Below, in pieces: positions 9,638 to 18,768 of a stretch of 64,000 nucleotides of DNA. Numbering within the stretch: position 1 is the first letter of the stretch; each line of letters starts with the position of its first letter. Location of the stretch: assembly GCF_965139335.1 (NCBI RefSeq), contig NZ_CBCSEL010000001.1. One strand, given 5' to 3'. The notes under the pieces were generated by a model. It was given only the letters and a program-made list of their open reading frames with translations. It did no database searches and was not told the DNA's origin. The translations under genes were made by a program, and so were the position numbers. This DNA is from Catellicoccus marimammalium (GTDB taxonomy: Bacteria > Bacillota > Bacilli > Lactobacillales > Catellicoccaceae).

Positions 9638-11353
9638 TTATTTTTGTAATTCTTTACGATTTGTTTTTGGAGCAGATACTTCCTTTGTTTTTTGTAAATG
9701 CTCAATAAATACATCAGTATCTGTTCCTAGACTACCAATAATTTTGTTATGTGCTAGAGAAGTATAACCATCTCCTCCACCACATAAAAAGTCATTTAAT
9801 ACTACTTGATAAGTCTTTTTATCATTTAGTGGTTGATCTTGAATACGAATTTCTTTTAATTTTTTATCTTTACCGTCTTTAATGGCAGTATATGTTAATC
9901 CTGAAAATTGTAGAGTTAACGCATCTGGTTGTTGTAATGAGCGTTCTACTGCTTTTCTAATATTTTCTCCAGAAATTTCAACGACTTGAAGGATATTGCC
10001 AAAAGGTTGAACCGCTTGAGCACTTCCCCATGTAATCGTTCCTTTTTTATCTACACCTAGATTAGCGCGAATCCCACCTGTATTAGTAATCGCTACCTGC
10101 GGATGGAATCCTTCTTTTTTCGCCATCGCTAATTGACCATCAGTGATTAAATCTCCTAGTGCAGATTCTGCATTAGTATTGCATTCTTCAGAAATTTCTT
10201 TTTTATCTTTCGTTACTGCTACTTTTTTGCTAACGATAGGTTGTACTTCTTTTTCAGCTTCTTTTACTAATTTTTCAATCTCTTGGTCTGGTTTTACTTT
10301 ATCATCAACTGGAATAACTTTTGCTTTTGGTGTTGAAGAGAAATCTTTTGTTTTTGGATCGATTTCTCCAACAATATTCATTACTGCTTTCCCTTGATTT
10401 GCAGACTCAGTAACTAAAATATCTTGATAAGTTTTATTTTGTAATTGATGATCATGACCAGCAAATACAGCATCAACAGATGTTTTTGGATCTAATTTTT
10501 TCACTTGATCTAGCATTTTTTCTGTTTCTGTTTTAGACCCATCTTTATTATTCCCAGCTGCAGTGTGAGCCAAGACACAAATGGCTTTAACATCTTGTTT
10601 TTCTAACTCTTTTGAATATTTCACAATTTGTTTTGCTGGATCAAGGATTTTATATCCTTTTAAATTTTTCGACATCGTTAATGTTTTTAATTCTGGAGTC
10701 ACTACACCAATGAAACCAATTTTAGCTGATTTTCCTTCTTTGTCCTTCACTTCAACGGTAGTATAAGGTTTCCATTGGAATGGAACCTTTCCTTTTGTTG
10801 TTTCGACATTTGAAACAACAAGCTGCATATGGTTTGGACCTTGTTTATAATTTTGTACAGCTTCTTTTGTCATTGGATGATTTCCATCCCATTCTTTATT
10901 GGTTAATAGACGATTAAACTCGGGTAGTCCTTCATCAAATTCATGATTTCCTAAGGTACCTACATTAAAATGAAGTTTATTCATAATTTTAATCACTGGT
11001 TCGTCTTGTAATAAGCTAGAAGCAGCAGGACTTGCACCAACAAGATCTCCAGATTCTACTCGAATGGTTTGATCTTTTGTTGCATGATATTGTTTTTCAA
11101 AATCCTTTTGCGCATTATTTAATACTGTAGCCATTCTTGCTACTAAACCAGCATCTTTCACTTCACTGCCATCTAACTGATGTAATGTACTTGTGGTATC
11201 AATTGCGCCATGAAAATCATTGATTGCTAGAACTTGTACAGGAATATTTTCCTGAGCAGCATTTTCTTTCTTTTCTTCTTTCTTCTCTTGTCCACATCCA
11301 GACAAAATAAATGTTGCTAATAAAGCACTAGATAACAAAACTACCTTTTTCAT
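9638..11353 (-). CDS. 5'-nucleotidase / cyclic phosphodiesterase lipoprotein
   Basis: The 571-aa surface lipoprotein has a signal peptide ending in the lipobox LSGC (Cys20), then a charged linker. The N-terminal metallophosphoesterase domain shows AINDFHG, GDLVGASPAAS, GNHEFDEG and AGHDHQL. The C-terminal 5'-nucleotidase domain (about 370-560) shows NTGGIRA and the substrate-stacking region ending GGGDGYTS. It hydrolyses extracellular nucleotides or UDP-sugars for salvage. Most relatives in Lactobacillales are sortase-anchored; this one relies on lipidation and has no LPxTG. It lies 30 bp after a small membrane protein gene and may be co-transcribed with it. Confidence 0.9.
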   Translation of the reverse strand: MKKVVLLSSALLATFILSGCGQEKKEEKKENAAQENIPVQVLAINDFHGAIDTTSTLHQLDGSEVKDAGLVARMATVLNNAQKDFEKQYHATKDQTIRVESGDLVGASPAASSLLQDEPVIKIMNKLHFNVGTLGNHEFDEGLPEFNRLLTNKEWDGNHPMTKEAVQNYKQGPNHMQLVVSNVETTKGKVPFQWKPYTTVEVKDKEGKSAKIGFIGVVTPELKTLTMSKNLKGYKILDPAKQIVKYSKELEKQDVKAICVLAHTAAGNNKDGSKTETEKMLDQVKKLDPKTSVDAVFAGHDHQLQNKTYQDILVTESANQGKAVMNIVGEIDPKTKDFSSTPKAKVIPVDDKVKPDQEIEKLVKEAEKEVQPIVSKKVAVTKDKKEISEECNTNAESALGDLITDGQLAMAKKEGFHPQVAITNTGGIRANLGVDKKGTITWGSAQAVQPFGNILQVVEISGENIRKAVERSLQQPDALTLQFSGLTYTAIKDGKDKKLKEIRIQDQPLNDKKTYQVVLNDFLCGGGDGYTSLAHNKIIGSLGTDTDVFIEHLQKTKEVSAPKTNRKELQK

Positions 11354-11383
11354 AAATCAACCTCTTTCTATGGATTTTCCATC

Positions 11384-11779
11384 TTATTCTTTTGGTAATA
11401 ATTCTTTAGGAATCTCACAAAATGCTAGAAAATGCCAAAAATCACGACGTAAATGAGGGATGAGATGTTTTATATTGTAAAAAAGGACATAAAATAAGTC
11501 TCCAAAACCATCTGCATCCTTTTTCCAAAAAATGTGATAGGCTCCTAGCAAAATGTATAAAATTGAAACATACAAGAAAAAAAATAAAACGTACAATAAC
11601 ACTTGCTCTTTTAATGAAAAGTGAGACATTTGATAAAGAGCACGCAATGCTCCAACAACACAAAGGATATTAACAAAAGTTAATAAGCGTTGAAATCCTG
11701 CATCAAAATGACCTCTTTTCACTAAAAATAGTAACCCGTAACTTAAAACTAAAATACATAAACTACTAACAAATACCAT
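11384..11779 (-). CDS. Small membrane protein, unknown
   Basis: The 131-aa protein has about three to four hydrophobic segments (4-20, 33-50, 58-82) and a basic amphipathic C-terminus with many aromatic residues. The start ATG 11779 has GAGGGG 7 nt upstream; another ATG at 11784 is out of frame. The VKRGHFDAGFQRLLTF stretch loosely recalls DUF3899 proteins, but I do not assign it. It sits upstream of the nucleotidase gene on the same strand. Confidence 0.7.
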   Translation of the reverse strand: MVFVSSLCILVLSYGLLFLVKRGHFDAGFQRLLTFVNILCVVGALRALYQMSHFSLKEQVLLYVLFFFLYVSILYILLGAYHIFWKKDADGFGDLFYVLFYNIKHLIPHLRRDFWHFLAFCEIPKELLPKE

Positions 11780-11863
11780 AGCATCCCCTCTTTCATTAAT
11801 ATTAACTTAATTATATCATGGATATTTTTTATCTCCTATGATCATTTTAATTTTTGTCACAAA

Positions 11864-11895
11864 AAAAGAAGTTAGATAAATATCTAACTTCTTTT
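11864..11895 (-). terminator. Terminator after the OFA-type MFS gene
   Basis: A 15-bp perfect stem (11864-11878 with 11881-11895) with a 2-nt gap is followed by T's on the minus strand. Confidence 0.9.
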
Positions 11896-11903
11896 CATCA
11901 TTA

Positions 11904-13190
11904 CTATTTTGTTGGTAATGAATTCATATGAGCATAATCTTTACCTTGAATTTTCTTAATCATTGCGCATAAGATTAAGTATCCGATAACGATAAATACT
12001 AATGTCATGATCCAAGCTGATAAGTAACCTGCTTTGTCTACTACTAAACCAAAGACAAAGTTACCAACCGCAAATCCGACAGCAAAGAAAATACTGAATA
12101 ATCCCAATGATTCACTTGATTCACGCATACCGAATAAGTCTTGGATAATAATCGCTGGACCTGACATATAAATGAATACTGTTAATCCATATAAAGCAGC
12201 CCAAATATATCCTAACCAACTCATATGTGTAAAGTAAAGAGCAATCATTGTTAAACATGATAATGTTTGTAATACAAAAGCGATTAATGCAGAGTGGAAT
12301 ACACCTAATTTAGCGAATAACACACCACCACTTACGTTACCAATTAAACATGCAATCGCAAAAGTAGAACCTACTGTACCTACAATTGCTGCTGGAATAT
12401 GCAAAGCATCAAAGAAGTTTGCGTATTGTGAAGATTGTGCAGAAATGTTTAATCCGATAAAGAACATACCACAAGCTAAAATCCAGAAAGAAGATAATTT
12501 ACGAACATTGGCAGCACCAATACCTTGTAATTGAGTCGTTTCTTCTTTTGCTTCAGCAGAAGCGTTCGCATTTTGAGCTGTAGCAACTTTATGATCGCGG
12601 ATAATGAATAATAATACTACACATCCAACAACTAAAGCAGCAATCGCAGCAATTAAGTAAACATGATGTAATCCATCTACGCTATTTACTGCGTATTTGT
12701 GTAATAAGTTAGCGAAAATAGGTTGTAAGAAGAAATTACCAATTGAACCTCCAGCAAAAGCTACACCTAATGCTTGTGCTTTTGTCTTTTCATCAAACCA
12801 AGTACCGATTAAGTAAGGTACCCCTAAACCTGAATAAACAACACAACCAATTTGGATAATGGCATTCGCTAAGAAATACATAGGTAATGTTGTTACAAAG
12901 GCATTCATAAACAAACCTACACAAGAAACTAACATTGCACAAAACATAACCATACGAGTAGAGAATTTACTGTAGAACGCTCCACCAAAAGGAGAAACTA
13001 ATGAAGAAGCGACAGCCCCTACTGTAAAGATTAAACCGACATTTGCTAAACTAAAACTAAAGTCTGTATGAAGATAGTGAATAAATAGTGGCGGTACGTT
13101 TTGAGCAAGCCCATAAGGAATCGCTTGTAATAACATACATCCGAAAACTATCATCATATGTTTAGCATCCATTTTCTTTTTTTCCGACAT
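11904..13190 (-). CDS. MFS transporter, oxalate/formate antiporter-like (OFA)
   Basis: The 428-aa protein has 12 predicted transmembrane helices split by a polar central loop (about 198-225). The N-terminal half has AQNVPPLFIHYLHTDF and GAVASSLVSPFGG, typical of OFA-family carriers, and YSGLGVPYLIGTWF resembles the family's GxGxGxxY region. OFA members exchange or import small organic anions; the substrate here is not readable. The start ATG 13190 has AAAGGGTG upstream. Its leader contains two strong inverted repeats, so expression is probably regulated. Confidence 0.85.
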   Translation of the reverse strand: MSEKKKMDAKHMMIVFGCMLLQAIPYGLAQNVPPLFIHYLHTDFSFSLANVGLIFTVGAVASSLVSPFGGAFYSKFSTRMVMFCAMLVSCVGLFMNAFVTTLPMYFLANAIIQIGCVVYSGLGVPYLIGTWFDEKTKAQALGVAFAGGSIGNFFLQPIFANLLHKYAVNSVDGLHHVYLIAAIAALVVGCVVLLFIIRDHKVATAQNANASAEAKEETTQLQGIGAANVRKLSSFWILACGMFFIGLNISAQSSQYANFFDALHIPAAIVGTVGSTFAIACLIGNVSGGVLFAKLGVFHSALIAFVLQTLSCLTMIALYFTHMSWLGYIWAALYGLTVFIYMSGPAIIIQDLFGMRESSESLGLFSIFFAVGFAVGNFVFGLVVDKAGYLSAWIMTLVFIVIGYLILCAMIKKIQGKDYAHMNSLPTK

Positions 13191-13206
13191 CTACAATCAC
13201 CCTTTC

Positions 13207-13261
13207 CATCTTTAATTAAAGATGTCACATTCTTTACGGGAAAGAGGTGAGCTCTCTTTCC
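13207..13261 (-). promoter_or_regulatory. Structured leader of the MFS gene: two dyads
   Basis: A perfect 18-bp palindrome CATCTTTAATTAAAGATG (13207-13224) and an 8-bp-stem hairpin GGAAAGAG/CTCTTTCC (13239-13246 with 13254-13261) lie between a possible -10 (minus-strand TACAAT, 13269-13274) and the start codon. They may be repressor operators or an RNA control element. The rest of the roughly 400-bp gap up to 13590 holds the crr promoters. Confidence 0.5.
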
Positions 13262-13466
13262 ACTAATTATTGTATACCCAAACAATTATATTTTTCTAAT
13301 AAAAACCACTCAAAAATGAGAATTTATTTTTCTTTTTATGTAATTTATTCTAATTTTAATTTTTTCACATATTAAAAGATTACCTTTAATTCCCAGTATT
13401 GCCTCTTTTATCTATCTAAATATCATCTCTGTATTCAATAATAAGTGTTATATTATTTTTGAAATT

Positions 13467-13478
13467 GCAATCGGTTGC
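13467..13478. promoter_or_regulatory. MalR-type operator upstream of crr
   Basis: GCAATCGGTTGC matches the palindrome GCAAWCGKTTGC found twice more at 16877 and 16985. It lies between TTGAAA (13459-13464) and a weak TATCTA (13481-13486), a possible second promoter of crr. Confidence 0.6.
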
Positions 13479-13514
13479 TTTATCTAAAATAAAGGATTCT
13501 TACTGATATAAATA

Positions 13515-13542
13515 TTGACAAAATATTTTATTATATTAGAAT
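13515..13542 (+). promoter_or_regulatory. Sigma-A promoter of the crr-like gene
   Basis: TTGACA (13515-13520), a 16-bp spacer and TAGAAT (13537-13542). Confidence 0.7.
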
Positions 13543-13590
13543 AGAATTATAAGATAAATTTGATTCTAAATGAAGAGAGAAGGATAAACC

Positions 13591-14079
13591 ATGTTTGACT
13601 TTTTAAAACGTAAAAATAAACATAAAGAAGAATTATATGCTATTGCTGAAGGAACATTAATTCCGTTAGAGGAAGTCCCAGATGAAGTATTTTCTAGTAA
13701 AATGATGGGAGATGGATTTGCTATTCGACCAGCCAACGGAGAAATTTATGCTCCACTAAATGGTACAATCAAAACTTTATTCCCTACAAAACATGCAGTT
13801 GGAATTGAATCTGAAAATGGAATTGAAGTGTTACTACATTTTGGGATTGACACTGTAGAATTGGAAGGAAAACCTTTTGAAGTTTATGTTCAAGAAGGAG
13901 ATCAAGTTACAAAAGATACTAAATTGGCTACTATGAATCTGGAAGAAATTGCAGAAGCAGGTAAAAATAGCGAATTAATGGTTATTTTTACAAATCCTGG
14001 TCAAATCGAAGAATTATCAATTCATCCAAATCATACTGTATCTGTTAAAGAATCAATCGGCGAAATCACATTAAATTAA
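13591..14079 (+). CDS. crr: PTS glucose-family EIIA component (Crr-like)
   Basis: The 162-aa single-domain EIIA has the active-site His in LLHFGIDTVELEG and the supporting His in KHAVGIE. Phosphoryl groups pass from HPr to this His and then to an EIIB. MalT at 17070 has EIIC and EIIB domains but no EIIA, and the same operator motif lies upstream of both genes. I infer that this protein phosphorylates MalT and may serve other glucose-family permeases. The start ATG has GAAGGA 9 nt upstream. It converges on malR across a shared terminator. Confidence 0.92.
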   Translation: MFDFLKRKNKHKEELYAIAEGTLIPLEEVPDEVFSSKMMGDGFAIRPANGEIYAPLNGTIKTLFPTKHAVGIESENGIEVLLHFGIDTVELEGKPFEVYVQEGDQVTKDTKLATMNLEEIAEAGKNSELMVIFTNPGQIEELSIHPNHTVSVKESIGEITLN

Positions 14080-14089
14080 TAAAAAACAA

Positions 14090-14115
14090 AAAAGTGCCTT
14101 CAAGAAGGCACTTTT
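14090..14115. terminator. Bidirectional terminator between crr and malR
   Basis: An 11-bp perfect stem AAAAGTGCCTT/AAGGCACTTTT with loop CAAG is flanked by A and T tracts. Confidence 0.9.
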
Positions 14116-15151
14116 ATTTTTTATTTGGAATTACTGTTTCTCTAACCACAATATGATGTGGGATAATATATTTTGTCAAAGAAAGTTCTGGATTCTTTAG
14201 AACATCTATAATCAATTTTGCGCTTTGTTTTGCTAATTCTTGAACATGAATATCAACAGTAGTTAGATATGGATGATATAAAGTAGAAAAGATAGAGTTG
14301 TTAATACTAATGCAAGAAAAGTTCTCTCCTACTTTATATCCATAAGTAGCTAATAAAGGAATCAATTTTACTGCTAAAATATCATCACTAACAACAATAG
14401 CTGTAAATTTCCCATCTTGTAATGCTGATACAAATTCTTGTACTTGTTTAGGATCTCGAACATCAAATCCTTCCATAGGCTGTAATTTTTGACGCTTCAT
14501 TTCTAAGAAGTAGCCTTCAAATCTTTCCAAATGTACAGGTTCATGATTACGGAAACCTACAAATCCCACTTTTTCATGTCCCTTCTCAATCAAATACTGT
14601 GTTGCTGTTCTACCAACAGAAATATTATCATTATCTACGTAACGAATTTCATTTTCATACTGAGTTGGCATCCCTAACATTACAAAAGGAATTTGATTTT
14701 CTAGTAAATAACGAGTAATTTTATCATTTTCAGCAGAGTATAATAAAATAAATCCGTCTACTCGCTTTTGTTGATGCATAATTTGAACTACTTTTAGTAA
14801 TTTCTCCATTGTATCTTCTGCAGCGATAGTAGCAGTATATTGTTCTTCGTTTAAATATTGACTAATCTGTGTAATGATATCCATAAAAAATGGATTTTTA
14901 ATTCGTTCTGTTTCTGAATGTTCTTTTTGATCTTCCGAACTTGCAGGTGGCAAAATTAATCCTATATTTTTTGTCCATCGATTTGCTAAATTTTGCGCAG
15001 CTACGTTTGGTACATAACCTAATTCCTGCATTGCTTTTCGTACTTTATCCTTTGTAGCTTGTGAAATATTGGGATTATCTTTAATTGTTCTTGAAACTGT
15101 AGACGTTGCGACTCCAGCTCTTTTCGCTACATCTTTAATTGTAACTCCCAT
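14114..15151 (-). CDS. malR: LacI family repressor, MalR-like
   Basis: The 345-aa protein has an N-terminal LacI helix-turn-helix (MGVTIKDVAKRAGVATSTVS, then the hinge YVPNVAAQNLA) and a periplasmic-binding-protein-like sensor domain. The start is ATG 15151 with AAAGG upstream; the open frame extends 48 codons higher into galM but lacks a ribosome site and family homology. Its gene follows pgmB and galM and faces malT-mapP. The palindrome GCAAWCGKTTGC at three promoters in this cluster is the probable operator. Maltose or a derivative is the inferred inducer. LacI family is certain, the MalR assignment comes from context. Confidence 0.88.
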   Translation of the reverse strand: MGVTIKDVAKRAGVATSTVSRTIKDNPNISQATKDKVRKAMQELGYVPNVAAQNLANRWTKNIGLILPPASSEDQKEHSETERIKNPFFMDIITQISQYLNEEQYTATIAAEDTMEKLLKVVQIMHQQKRVDGFILLYSAENDKITRYLLENQIPFVMLGMPTQYENEIRYVDNDNISVGRTATQYLIEKGHEKVGFVGFRNHEPVHLERFEGYFLEMKRQKLQPMEGFDVRDPKQVQEFVSALQDGKFTAIVVSDDILAVKLIPLLATYGYKVGENFSCISINNSIFSTLYHPYLTTVDIHVQELAKQSAKLIIDVLKNPELSLTKYIIPHHIVVRETVIPNKK

Positions 15152-15188
15152 ACTATCGACCTTTCCATAACCTATTGTTTCTTTTATT

Positions 15189-16160
15189 CTATATGCTAAA
15201 CTGGTAATTTGTCCATTTATATAGAGATTCTTCTTTAGAATATTCAATATTCGATAATAAATTATGGTGAGCATCTGGAACTTCTTGGCATTCAATCGCT
15301 AAGCCTTGTTCTGATTGTAGAGGAACTCCATTCACTAAATGATTACTTGTCATTCCTGTTCCTGTAAATAAAACAACTGCCTCTCGATTGGTTGTGATTT
15401 CTAATTTTCTTCCACTTTCTTTTTCAAATAAGATCAATGAAGGAACAGAAGACTCTTTATTTAATAGGAAGCAATCATCTAATCCCGTTGGATATTGATT
15501 TAGAATCTCTGCAAAACTAGATTTTGTAAAAATTGGATCCAAAGGTAAAACTTTTCCTGTTGGGATTTTTTCTTCATTTAATTCTACTTGTCCTCTAGCA
15601 TTTAATTGTAAAATATGAGAATGAATATTTTTTCCTTTACCACTTAAATTAAAATAGGTATGATTTGTTGGATTCCAAATTGTAGTTTCCAAAGGCTGTC
15701 CATGAAAAATAATCGATAATTGGTTATTATTTACATAATAAGTGACCATTGTTTCCACTTGAGGTAGCCCTAAATAAATAGAAGTATCTGCCTTATAAGT
15801 CACAAAAGCATAACGATCTGTACAATCCATTTTTTCTAATAAAAACTTTTGCTTGTGATATCCAAAAGATCCACTGTGAAGTGTATTTTTTCCATCGTTT
15901 TTTTCTAGTTGATAATTGCGATACTCGCCATTAGCAATTCTTCCAGCTACTGGTCCAACCGTTGCTCCAAAACAAAATTCATCTGCAATCCAATGAACTT
16001 CATCATCATAGTTAAGAACTACGTTTTCTTTTTTTCCTTTTTTATCTACAACATATAATTTTTCAATTCGAGCAGATTTAGGATGCGTAACTAAGGTTAA
16101 ATATTCATTTTCAATAATAATTCGATGATCTTGTTGCTTTAAAGAAATATTATGACTCAT
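15189..16160 (-). CDS. galM: Aldose 1-epimerase (maltose/galactose mutarotase)
   Basis: This 323-aa protein has the GalM motifs FGATVGPVAGRIANG, NPTNHTYFNLSG (catalytic His), LDDCF and the C-terminal EC.EVPDAHH region holding the catalytic Glu. It interconverts alpha and beta anomers of free sugars. The first codons overlap the pgmB end by 11 bp, so the two are coupled. In the E. faecalis maltose operon a mutarotase lies between pgmB and malR in the same order, supporting a maltose role. Confidence 0.92.
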   Translation of the reverse strand: MSHNISLKQQDHRIIIENEYLTLVTHPKSARIEKLYVVDKKGKKENVVLNYDDEVHWIADEFCFGATVGPVAGRIANGEYRNYQLEKNDGKNTLHSGSFGYHKQKFLLEKMDCTDRYAFVTYKADTSIYLGLPQVETMVTYYVNNNQLSIIFHGQPLETTIWNPTNHTYFNLSGKGKNIHSHILQLNARGQVELNEEKIPTGKVLPLDPIFTKSSFAEILNQYPTGLDDCFLLNKESSVPSLILFEKESGRKLEITTNREAVVLFTGTGMTSNHLVNGVPLQSEQGLAIECQEVPDAHHNLLSNIEYSKEESLYKWTNYQFSI

Positions 16161-16821
16161 ACACTTTACTCCAAACAGAAAGAATTAACTCTGTATTTAA
16201 TTGCTCTGTATTTTCTACAACATATTGTGCACCTTGTAATGTATCCTTATCTCCTACTCCAATTGCCACCATATTTGCAGCTAAAATCGCTTCGACCCCT
16301 GATTTTGCATCTTCAATGCCAACACACTCTTGTGGCTCAATATTTAATTGTTTCGCTGCAGTTAAATATAAATCTGGAAACGGCTTTCCACGTTTCACTT
16401 CTGCAGGATTTGCAATCGTATCAAAGTAAGTAGCAATCTCTAATTTTTCTAAGATCATTGGCCCATTTTTGCTAGCAGAAGCTAACCCAATTTTTATTCC
16501 TTTTTCTTTTAAATCTTCTAATAATGAATGGATTCCTGGCAAAATCGCTTTTGGCGTAAGTTGTTCAATCATCTCTAAATAAATGGTATTTTTTTCTTCC
16601 ATTAAATCTTCTTTTTCTTCTGATGTATATTGATTTTCTTTATTTCCATGTTTCAAAATTAAATCTAATGAGTCTTTTCTACTTACTCCTTTTAGATTTT
16701 CATTAAATGCACGATCAAAGGAAATTCCCAATTGTTCTGCTAATTTTTTCCATGCGCGATAGTGATATTTTGCAGTATCCGTAATTACACCATCTAAATC
16801 AAATAAAACGGCCTTTACCAT
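16150..16821 (-). CDS. pgmB: Beta-phosphoglucomutase
   Basis: The 223-aa HAD enzyme has Asp8 (nucleophile) and Asp10 in FDLDGVITDTAKYHYRAWK, cap-domain residues LKGVSRKDSLDLIL, then SASKNG, GKPFPDLYL and EDAKSGVEA. It converts beta-glucose 1-phosphate, the product of maltose or trehalose phosphorylases, into glucose 6-phosphate. The start ATG 16821 is preceded by GGAGGAAATAAAG; an upstream ATG at 16836 overlaps that ribosome site and is rejected. It is first in the pgmB-galM-malR operon. The maltose phosphorylase gene that normally precedes it in enterococci is missing. Confidence 0.94.
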   Translation of the reverse strand: MVKAVLFDLDGVITDTAKYHYRAWKKLAEQLGISFDRAFNENLKGVSRKDSLDLILKHGNKENQYTSEEKEDLMEEKNTIYLEMIEQLTPKAILPGIHSLLEDLKEKGIKIGLASASKNGPMILEKLEIATYFDTIANPAEVKRGKPFPDLYLTAAKQLNIEPQECVGIEDAKSGVEAILAANMVAIGVGDKDTLQGAQYVVENTEQLNTELILSVWSKVYES

Positions 16822-16866
16822 CTTTATTTCCTCCATTTCTTCTTTTATCTTATAGTAAGCATTTTC

Positions 16867-16895
16867 ATCGTATCATGCAAACGGTTGCCAGTCAA
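16867..16895 (-). promoter_or_regulatory. pgmB promoter with embedded MalR operator
   Basis: On the minus strand TTGACT (16890-16895), a 17-bp spacer and TACGAT (16867-16872). The operator GCAAACGGTTGC (16877-16888) fills the spacer, a classic repression geometry. Confidence 0.7.
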
Positions 16896-16938
16896 ACTTA
16901 GTTTTTAAAACTTTTTTTAGTTTAATATCAAAAAAATA

Positions 16939-16967
16939 TTGAAATGTAAGCGTTTAATGTTTATAAT
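16939..16967 (+). promoter_or_regulatory. malT promoter with embedded cre-like site
   Basis: TTGAAA (16939-16944), a 17-bp spacer and TATAAT (16962-16967). TGTAAGCGTTTAAT (16945-16958) inside the spacer matches the CcpA cre consensus except for the last two bases, suggesting catabolite repression. Confidence 0.75.
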
Positions 16968-16984
16968 CTAATTGTAATCACAAA

Positions 16985-16996
16985 GCAATCGTTTGC
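16985..16996. promoter_or_regulatory. MalR-type operator downstream of malT -10
   Basis: GCAATCGTTTGC lies about 18 bp after the TATAAT, so a bound repressor would block initiation or early elongation. It shares the consensus with the sites at 13467 and 16877. Confidence 0.65.
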
Positions 16997-17069
16997 ATTA
17001 TAATCAAAAATTAATCTTATGTTTGCTAACGATTTTTTTGAAAACTTAATAAGTAAAGGAGCTTTTTAT

Positions 17070-18743
17070 ATGGGAGCGAATATTAAAAAAATCTTCTCCT
17101 TCGAATTTTGGCAAAAATTCGGGAAAGCATTAATGGTCGTTATCGCAGTTATGCCTGCTGCAGGATTAATGATTAGTATTGGTAAATTAATCGCTATGGC
17201 ACAAGTAAGCTTAGCAGTTACCATTGGTGGAGTCACAGAAAATATTGGTTGGGCTATCATCGGTAACTTACCGATCTTATTTGCCTTGGCGATTGGTGGA
17301 TCATGGGCTAAAGAAAGAGCTGGTGGTGCTTTTGCTTCAGGACTAGCATTTATTTTAATTAACCGTATTACAGGTGCAGTCTTTGGTGTGACTAAAGAAA
17401 TGTTAGCTAATCCAGAAGCTACTGTTCATACGATTTTTGGTCAAAAAATTCTAGTAAATGGATATTTCACTAGTGTTTTAGAAGCCCCTGCATTAAATAT
17501 GGGTGTATTTGTCGGAATTATTGCTGGTTTTGCGGGTGCAATCATTTATAATAAATACTATAATTTCCGTAAATTACCAAATTGTTTATCTTTCTTTAAT
17601 GGGAAACGATTTGTTCCTTTCGTTGTCATTTTATGGTCTGTAATCATCGCGCTATTATTAAGCGTATTCTGGCCATTTGCACAAACAGGAATCAATGAAT
17701 TTGGTAAATGGATTGCTCAATCTGGAGATTCAGCACCGTTCTGGGCACCGTTCATCTATGGTACACTAGAGCGTCTTTTACTTCCATTTGGTTTACACCA
17801 TATGTTAACGATTCCGATGAACTATACAGATTTAGGTGGTACTTATCACATCTTAACAGGAGCACAAGCTGGACAAGCTGTATTAGGTCAAGACCCATTA
17901 TGGTTAGCTTGGGTAACAGACTTAATCAACTTGAAAGAAAAAGGAGATATGACTCAATATCATCAATTATTAGAATCTATTCGCCCTGCTCGTTTCAAAG
18001 TAGGACAAATGATTGGTTCTTCTGGAATTTTAATGGGTGTTACTTTTGCCATGTATCGTAATGTTGAACCAAAACGTAAAAAAGTATATAAACAAATTTT
18101 CTTATCTGCTGCCTTAGCGGTATTCTTAACTGGGGTTACTGAACCGTTAGAATTTATGTTTATGTTTGCGGGTATTCCTCTATATGTAGTTTATGCATTA
18201 CTACAAGGAGTTGCCTTTGGATTAGCAGATATTATCGACTTACGTTTACACGCTTTTGGTAATATTGAATTATTAACTCGCCTACCAATGTCAATCAAAG
18301 CTGGATTAGGTATGGATATTATCAACTTTATTATCACTTGTATCGTATTCTTCTTCTTAGCTTATTTTGTAGCAAACTTTATGATCAAAAAATTCCATAT
18401 TGCGACTCCAGGTCGTCTAGGAAACTACATTGAAGGAAATGATGATAGTTCAGCATCAGATACAACAACTGCTACTTCTTCAACAAAACCTAGTGAAGCG
18501 AATAATCAAGTAATGAATATTATTCAATTATTAGGTGGTAAAGAAAATATTGTAGATGTCGATGCATGTATGACTCGTTTACGTGTTACTGTTAAAGATA
18601 CAACAAAAGTAGCTGATGAGGAAGCATGGAAAAAAGAAGGAGCGATGGGACTTATTCATAAGAATAACGGCGTACAAGCAGTTTACGGTCCAAAAGCGGA
18701 TGTCTTAAAATCAGATATCAATGACTACTTGAGTCAATCTTAA
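17070..18743 (+). CDS. malT: PTS maltose-type EIICB permease (MalT-like)
   Basis: The 557-aa protein has an EIIC membrane domain (about 1-430, FSFEFWQKFGKALMVVIAVM, the GLHHMLTIPM active-site region and GVTEPLEFMFMF), a Ser/Thr-rich linker (about 450-475) and an EIIB domain with phospho-Cys in VDADACMTRLRV-type context (VDVDACMTRLRV). There is no EIIA. It imports and phosphorylates an alpha-glucoside; coupling to mapP and pgmB indicates maltose to maltose 6'-phosphate. The start ATG 17070 has AAAGGAGC 8 nt upstream; an earlier in-frame ATG at 17019 has no ribosome site. A cre site and a MalR operator control it. Confidence 0.9.
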   Translation: MGANIKKIFSFEFWQKFGKALMVVIAVMPAAGLMISIGKLIAMAQVSLAVTIGGVTENIGWAIIGNLPILFALAIGGSWAKERAGGAFASGLAFILINRITGAVFGVTKEMLANPEATVHTIFGQKILVNGYFTSVLEAPALNMGVFVGIIAGFAGAIIYNKYYNFRKLPNCLSFFNGKRFVPFVVILWSVIIALLLSVFWPFAQTGINEFGKWIAQSGDSAPFWAPFIYGTLERLLLPFGLHHMLTIPMNYTDLGGTYHILTGAQAGQAVLGQDPLWLAWVTDLINLKEKGDMTQYHQLLESIRPARFKVGQMIGSSGILMGVTFAMYRNVEPKRKKVYKQIFLSAALAVFLTGVTEPLEFMFMFAGIPLYVVYALLQGVAFGLADIIDLRLHAFGNIELLTRLPMSIKAGLGMDIINFIITCIVFFFLAYFVANFMIKKFHIATPGRLGNYIEGNDDSSASDTTTATSSTKPSEANNQVMNIIQLLGGKENIVDVDACMTRLRVTVKDTTKVADEEAWKKEGAMGLIHKNNGVQAVYGPKADVLKSDINDYLSQS

Positions 18744-18768
18744 TTTTAAATCATGAAAGGTGAATAAA

